Below are positions 61,901 through 64,000 of a DNA stretch of 64,000 nucleotides, one piece after another; the first letter of the stretch is position 1; every line of letters starts with the position of its first letter. A program made the translations under genes and the position numbers. The stretch is taken from contig CAXBAF010000011.1 in the NCBI GenBank assembly GCA_963973795.1, positions 50,432-114,431 of the forward strand, in the 5' to 3' direction. This DNA is from UBA1926 sp002337215 (GTDB lineage Bacteria > Planctomycetota > Phycisphaerae > Phycisphaerales > UBA1924). The notes under the pieces were generated by a model. The model had not been told where the DNA came from. It saw only the letters and a program-made list of their open reading frames with translations, and did no database searches.

Positions 61901-63120
61901 TCGGGCTCAACCCCCCGGCATCCACGCCTGCCCCCGAACCCATGGCGGACAGCATCCTGGCACGCGTCGCGGGCCAGACCATCTCGAACCCGGTCCTGCC
62001 GGTGCCGCTGGTTGGACTCGAATACGACCCACCCTTCGGCGTCGCCAACATGTTCGGGAACTACGTCTCGACGGTCCCGGGTGGCGGTTTCCCCTCGTCG
62101 TTCACCTACGTTGCCGACGGCTGGCGCGGCATCGCCGATGTCTCCGCGAGCCTCGCGGCGTTCCGCGACCGCACCCGGGCGTCGTTCCGGAACACGGCCC
62201 GCGACGCGGCAACCTTCGGCGGAGGCGGCGGGTTCGGCGCCGCGGTCCCGCGACTGCCCGTGGAAGCCGCCTACGACTTCTCGCCTTCCCAATCGGTGCT
62301 GAGCGGCGTGGCAACCCCGGCTCCCCCGATCTTCGCGCCGTCGATCCTCGATCTCACGGTGAACAATTACGCAACCGATTTCTCCAGAGGCGGCATCAAC
62401 GGGCAAGGCGCCGCGTCCGAGCAGCCGGGTCTCACCGGGACCGGCTCGCTCCTGGGTCTCAGGGTCGCGCCAACCGACCCGCTGTCCTCGACCCGCGTCG
62501 GCCTCGTCAACCCGAGGTTGATCGGCGGCGAGGCCGTCCAGTGGCAGCCGTATGTCGAGCAGTCCGTGGTGCAGGGCACCGTGAACCGACACGGCAAGGA
62601 CCGCTTCGCGATGTCGGCTCTCAACCAGGACAACAACGGCGAGGCGAACACCGACCCGTTGACGCCGTTCCCCGAGGTCATACTGGATACCGATGAGATC
62701 GGCGTCCAGCTCGAAGACAACTTCTCCTACACCCTGGGCCGGGCGGGCTATCTCAACGAGAACCCGGATTTCGCAGACAATCCCGACCTTGATTTCGCGA
62801 CCAACCCCAACGAGGTTGATCCGCGGGCCGAGGTGCTCGCCGACCCGCGTCGGACGCTCGAAGACGAGGTCCTCGACGACGTTCTCGAGGAGCTCGCGGT
62901 CTTCAACGGCGCCGCCAACATGGTCGATGTCCGCAGCGATTTTTACGCCGCCTGGTTCATCATCCGAGGCTACGCCCGCGAGGATGTCCAGGGCCTCGAG
63001 GCCGACGAGCCCATGCGTCCGGGCTACGAGAAGCGGTTCCTCATGGTGCTCGATCGCTCGAACGTCACCGACGCAGGCCAGCTGCCCCGCGTGCTGTTCA
63101 TCCGCGAGGTCCCGCTCTGA
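55936..63120 (+). CDS. giant GspK-like minor pseudopilin
   Basis: One uninterrupted frame encodes 2394 residues; GspK is normally about 320. GRRGSALVLVVGTLALIAVI (30-49) is a pilin-like N-terminus lacking Glu at +5, as is usual for GspK. Residues about 430-490 contain DADGDGMYDSRWFEL and VIDLSGKLNLNVATDG, and near 1950 comes GTVNLNTASESVLRSVPGF; both resemble GspK's 'DxxGxxNxN' and 'INxNTAs..vL' helical segments. Between them lie about 1500 Asp/Asn-rich residues without a known domain and with almost no Cys. AAGGAGG lies 7 nt before the ATG. Last gene of the cluster. Confidence 0.85.
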   Translation: MRSRENENYQNHDATGPSTETARASGLPGGRRGSALVLVVGTLALIAVIAAFYITLGQADTRVSRGVERGAELEDIERQVAQYIAKVVGDDRLAVQVETITNDEADIGPRFDAANMPTTLGLDAPDRQRFIREATDYPYTDFTKISIVDAVSVANAWTQYGNKPASLSGSPDDVVERFRFRASGDEPYMLDLRLGFDSINFSGSPDALADRRTASDPWLSSSEPTFTGRLEFSNASLHDSRAYSLDAGQSTGAFQRNETVRTAAGGTVSLTAFPELYYLDNRDWAQITNLAPDGLSVNLWNLRNNFDAESGLGVMTTVDASGQPHPRMSENRTLLTVNPTLVDGVPQLGLRAFDRLHIAPDMTESILDSTPEMFAIKNTPAWWTMNQRFLYFPADPAFRIVGRQNASDRGYLNFNTVQTPQHPDFPDYQYADADGDGMYDSRWFELKDATLGPTGVADLLANETGMRFFIAAKVIDLSGKLNLNVATDGLVPPTSLAPAGATPSELDLRRILTMEDAAERYAPVFPNANAAQAEQRLSYAHIDRLSFSESIAGGSAGLVAADYEQYATGYTPGVFLPNNVRPLTGNGMLAGRYAYDAIRRAIQGDELGLPSQVTSSRAFPLGSGGVSLPLFESSPFEFYTFDPTEAPNVRALRSGADQTALSIQSGDANAAANLARLALNRRNYYYSVGGANIANPADAPLTSEGFGGNLFGLEDLSELLTRHGANDDRVLTRLERTTLGRFDEAGGTTRFDPLRSNRPTSLEIASHDNRTNAVNPGTGNAGLVPDNLIDNETMALLALNPRLRLTTLSGAAPIRSRPIVDANRDGIISAAERRLTSEDTRLDLTSNPSSTDLFDLYADALIPYSFVDATWANDPEGQFTAGVGITPLQYNQYRTLAYGYRGSELGLRLSAHLAVNMKDLLDADDTPSAATVLATRLPTGTNRNDLDTFLGYGGPQEDSPYTWWDAGNRFDLGDDALAPDEAELENPSGIVDQSRKAYTVFGVEAQPFLTEVAVVSVYSDVPRARLAALGGNGFSADPRLTGASPNQLTEDEAVSTFYNTAYTGNDPEDRSPDFLINGGQLIGNACDPTKFGWDDGPVDDVTLRFDTSGDNPDLLLHVLAVQITNPFDVPINLTDNEPAMVENPDFVAGWAPGQPLRQRYPEVPNQSFVQQLNGQPIDDAKFYIEYNGHFFPLVEYIEDVESRRQINPFVNQQNQAGLYRIVLQPGESRVVYVSAHPSLRNLTERWQQIEEVYSNAMPSGQTQLGDQLTTDASPDFLEAATPAYVQDYIDDQFAVRADSTSADPNRGDDIAYPSRIVPFRPDTGNMLTQGNPGDAYVEFMRTNLTYRQPDSLNPDVDEYVDRMRQEVRLWRKLTADDGSGPIQETETYSGGPNNNYIGNDMLADRLRDPLLSGPTAVSPNATLDYGTMAWDALSTRDYIANPGNSYNPFNNPPADYWQNTAVPPARDNIAIPLTMATDDNDGSWNFFGSTNQGLTICTRAGFRRPDHLSAADEDGVLNEDYETLRGLLPAWCIEGAETNFNIPTPSTDAPSGASGPEFISRIIDQSIGGDYMGELFGFRGCHGRSDMAEPREGARGGVFYMNFLRFVKDTKVLRDANGLPFDGSANPAIKVQAEGFAGTTAAIGIDSEANPVNDPMLVPTITRHPSLKFVRDQIVDLPADRDGLYGVDDYNDDINFENTLATRTQPTFSQVRDATKRTIALLGADPASVEEDELFAFDGIKINASGQEVYLEPNATVISMGRDGLGDAEDPRDNLVRVGDLALLFAVGSAYAPANPGDSAANFRATDWVTLAESLSAALGYESPDFYNRDPGAATGHWSLLNELVDAKGTRQAPLAADSLNAATVPFQRFFVLDNARLDLNAFAPFVNRIDLVGTNLNTLPVFEPVGSPGLGTLAISDHRVGFSEPPAQRLFSMARALNRAGGDPLTTPTIGTVNLNTASESVLRSVPGFTPSTQFSRAGIEYDIYQPIGLNPPASTPAPEPMADSILARVAGQTISNPVLPVPLVGLEYDPPFGVANMFGNYVSTVPGGGFPSSFTYVADGWRGIADVSASLAAFRDRTRASFRNTARDAATFGGGGGFGAAVPRLPVEAAYDFSPSQSVLSGVATPAPPIFAPSILDLTVNNYATDFSRGGINGQGAASEQPGLTGTGSLLGLRVAPTDPLSSTRVGLVNPRLIGGEAVQWQPYVEQSVVQGTVNRHGKDRFAMSALNQDNNGEANTDPLTPFPEVILDTDEIGVQLEDNFSYTLGRAGYLNENPDFADNPDLDFATNPNEVDPRAEVLADPRRTLEDEVLDDVLEELAVFNGAANMVDVRSDFYAAWFIIRGYAREDVQGLEADEPMRPGYEKRFLMVLDRSNVTDAGQLPRVLFIREVPL

Positions 63121-63135
63121 CCCGTCCCGGCGGGA

Positions 63136-63141
63136 TACAGT
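63136..63141 (+). promoter_or_regulatory. putative -10 element for tRNA-Pro
   Basis: TACAGT lies 30 nt before the tRNA 5' end. The adjacent CAGTCTGTC is repeated at 63290-63298, just downstream of TATCCT (63275-63280) ahead of the next gene. Confidence 0.3.
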
Positions 63142-63171
63142 CTGTCCCCGCCGATCCGTCGACGGGGTTCG

Positions 63172-63245
63172 CAGGGCGTAGCTCAGCTTGGTAGAGCGCG
63201 TGGTTTGGGACCACGAGGTCGCACGTTCGAATCGTGTCGCCCTGA
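63172..63245 (+). tRNA. tRNA-Pro(TGG)
   Basis: A complete cloverleaf: 7-bp acceptor stem (CAGGGCG / CGCCCTG), D arm GCTC...GAGC, anticodon stem CGTGG/CCACG around TTTGGGA (anticodon TGG, 63206-63208), 5-base variable region, and T arm GCACG-TTCGAAT-CGTGT. The discriminator is A and no CCA is encoded. It reads CCA and probably other Pro codons. Confidence 0.97.
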
Positions 63246-63336
63246 TTCAATCGCATCGACTCCGCACGATCGGGTATCCTCGGGGTATCCAGTCTGTCTC
63301 CCGATCAGAACCGGTCGGGCCGCAAGGAGCAGAGCG

Positions 63337-64000
63337 ATGCCGATCAACACCCCTTCTCAGAATCTCACCCGCCGCGCGATGCTCCGCACAACCGCGGGGG
63401 GCTTGGTCGCCGCGTCGCTCACACCGACGGCCTTCGCCCTCGCCCCGCAACGACCCGAGAAGAAATCGCCCATGTTCCGCATCTCGCTCGCCCAGTGGTC
63501 GCTCCACAATGCGCTCTACGGCGGGGATCTCGACCATCTCGACTTCGCGAAGACCGCCAGAGAGACCTACGGCATCGAGGCGATCGAGTACGTCAACGCG
63601 TTCTTCAAAGACAAGGCCCGCGACGCGGGCTACCTCGCGCAGATGAACACCCGTGCGGGCGACCACGGCGTCAAGCAGCTGCTCATCATGGTCGATGGCG
63701 AAGGCCGAATCGGTGCGCCCGATGAGGCCGAACGCGCCCAGACCGTCGAGAACCACCGCAAGTGGCTCGACGCGGCGAAGGTGCTGGGCTGCCACTCCAT
63801 CCGTGTCAACGCCGCCAGCGAAGGCTCGTTCGAGGAGCAGCAGGAACTCGCCGCCGACGGATTGCGCCGCCTCACCGAACTCGGCGCCGAGATGGACCTG
63901 AACGTGATTGTCGAGAATCACGGCGGTCTCAGCAGCAACGGGAATTGGCTCGCCGGGGTGATGAAGATGGTCGATCACCCCCGGTGCGGCACGCTGCCCG
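63337..64000 (+). CDS. Tat-exported sugar isomerase/epimerase-like TIM barrel, 3' end outside window
   Basis: At least 221 residues run off the window edge. AAGGAG lies 8 nt before the ATG. The N-terminus is a Tat-type signal (TRRAMLRTTAGG at 11-22, then a hydrophobic stretch ending AFALAP). The mature part starts FRISLAQWSLHNALYGGDLD and continues with YGIEAIEYVNAFF and NVIVENHGG, the AP-endonuclease-2/xylose-isomerase-like fold in which the Glu of IVENH is a metal ligand. Proteins of this type are common in planctomycetes and act on sugars or inositol-like compounds; the substrate is unknown. Confidence 0.85.
   Translation, partial: MPINTPSQNLTRRAMLRTTAGGLVAASLTPTAFALAPQRPEKKSPMFRISLAQWSLHNALYGGDLDHLDFAKTARETYGIEAIEYVNAFFKDKARDAGYLAQMNTRAGDHGVKQLLIMVDGEGRIGAPDEAERAQTVENHRKWLDAAKVLGCHSIRVNAASEGSFEEQQELAADGLRRLTELGAEMDLNVIVENHGGLSSNGNWLAGVMKMVDHPRCGTLP

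Noticed and set aside
57781..62592. A 1603-codon open frame antisense to the giant GspK-like gene
   Set aside because: Its product is a Val/Gly/Arg/Asp-rich low-complexity string with no domain. Long antisense frames are expected opposite GC-rich genes with strong third-position bias, and the sense frame has clear family motifs and an SD.
1..64000. CRISPR arrays, insertion sequences, integrase genes or prophage
   Set aside because: No regularly spaced repeats, transposase or integrase motifs, or terminal inverted repeats were found on reading both strands. The tRNA-Pro gene has no visible integrase or 3'-end duplication nearby.

Overview
The window is GC-rich and densely coded, with no insertion sequences, phage genes or CRISPR arrays. 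It looks like the chromosome of a planctomycete of the Phycisphaerae/Phycisphaerales type. The main pointers are two secreted proteins ending in the Cys-bracketed, duplicated 'GC-type' dockerin common in that group, several planctomycete-style pseudopilins, many short ATGA/GTGA gene overlaps, and a GC-tolerant -10 element (TAGGCT, TACGCT, TATCCT) that often lies only 5-8 nt ahead of start codons lacking a Shine-Dalgarno (SD) sequence. The taxonomic assignment is an inference from gene content.

Layout. 1-3.3 kb: two coupled genes of unknown function (one with a secreted zinc-ribbon-like motif) and a stand-alone tRNA-binding OB-fold protein of the MetRS-beta type. 3.4-7.6 kb: two divergent ECF sigma loci. 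One is sigma, one-TM putative anti-sigma and exported coiled-coil protein; the other is sigma plus a membrane protein whose outer half looks like an internal pseudopilin. 7.8-11.2 kb: rpmI-rplT, a site-2 protease, an agmatinase-family enzyme and rpsD. 11.5-18.6 kb: a PpiD-like membrane protein, an ATP/ADP-carrier-like transporter, a Tat-exported epimerase, a dockerin protein, a fumarylacetoacetate-hydrolase-family enzyme and smpB. 18.6-23.4 kb (minus strand): three paralogous pseudopilin-like proteins interleaved with a beta-propeller dockerin protein. 23.7-29.3 kb: exported metallophosphatase with a LamG domain, a degenerate kinase-like protein, a TPR protein and an orphan FecCD permease. 29.5-39 kb: atpC, an esterase, an S41 protease, a DMT transporter, thiG, mscL and a three-gene transhydrogenase operon. 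39-43 kb (minus): an MBL-rhodanese protein, a pseudouridine synthase-methyltransferase fusion and coaB.

43.4-63.1 kb is the most striking block: a type II secretion/type IV pilus-like locus with two GspE/PilB ATPases, PilT, GspF and five pilin-like proteins in GspG-H-I-J-K order. The pilins are much larger than usual (398, 460, 457, 690 and 2394 residues). A tRNA-Pro(TGG) and the start of a Tat-exported TIM-barrel sugar isomerase/epimerase-like gene close the window.

Pilin-like folds recur in three settings: the secretion locus, the minus-strand cassette with a dockerin protein, and the sigma-linked membrane protein. A plausible but untested reading is that this organism has elaborated pilin-type modules for surface assembly and envelope sensing, with dockerin-tagged proteins as exported cargo.
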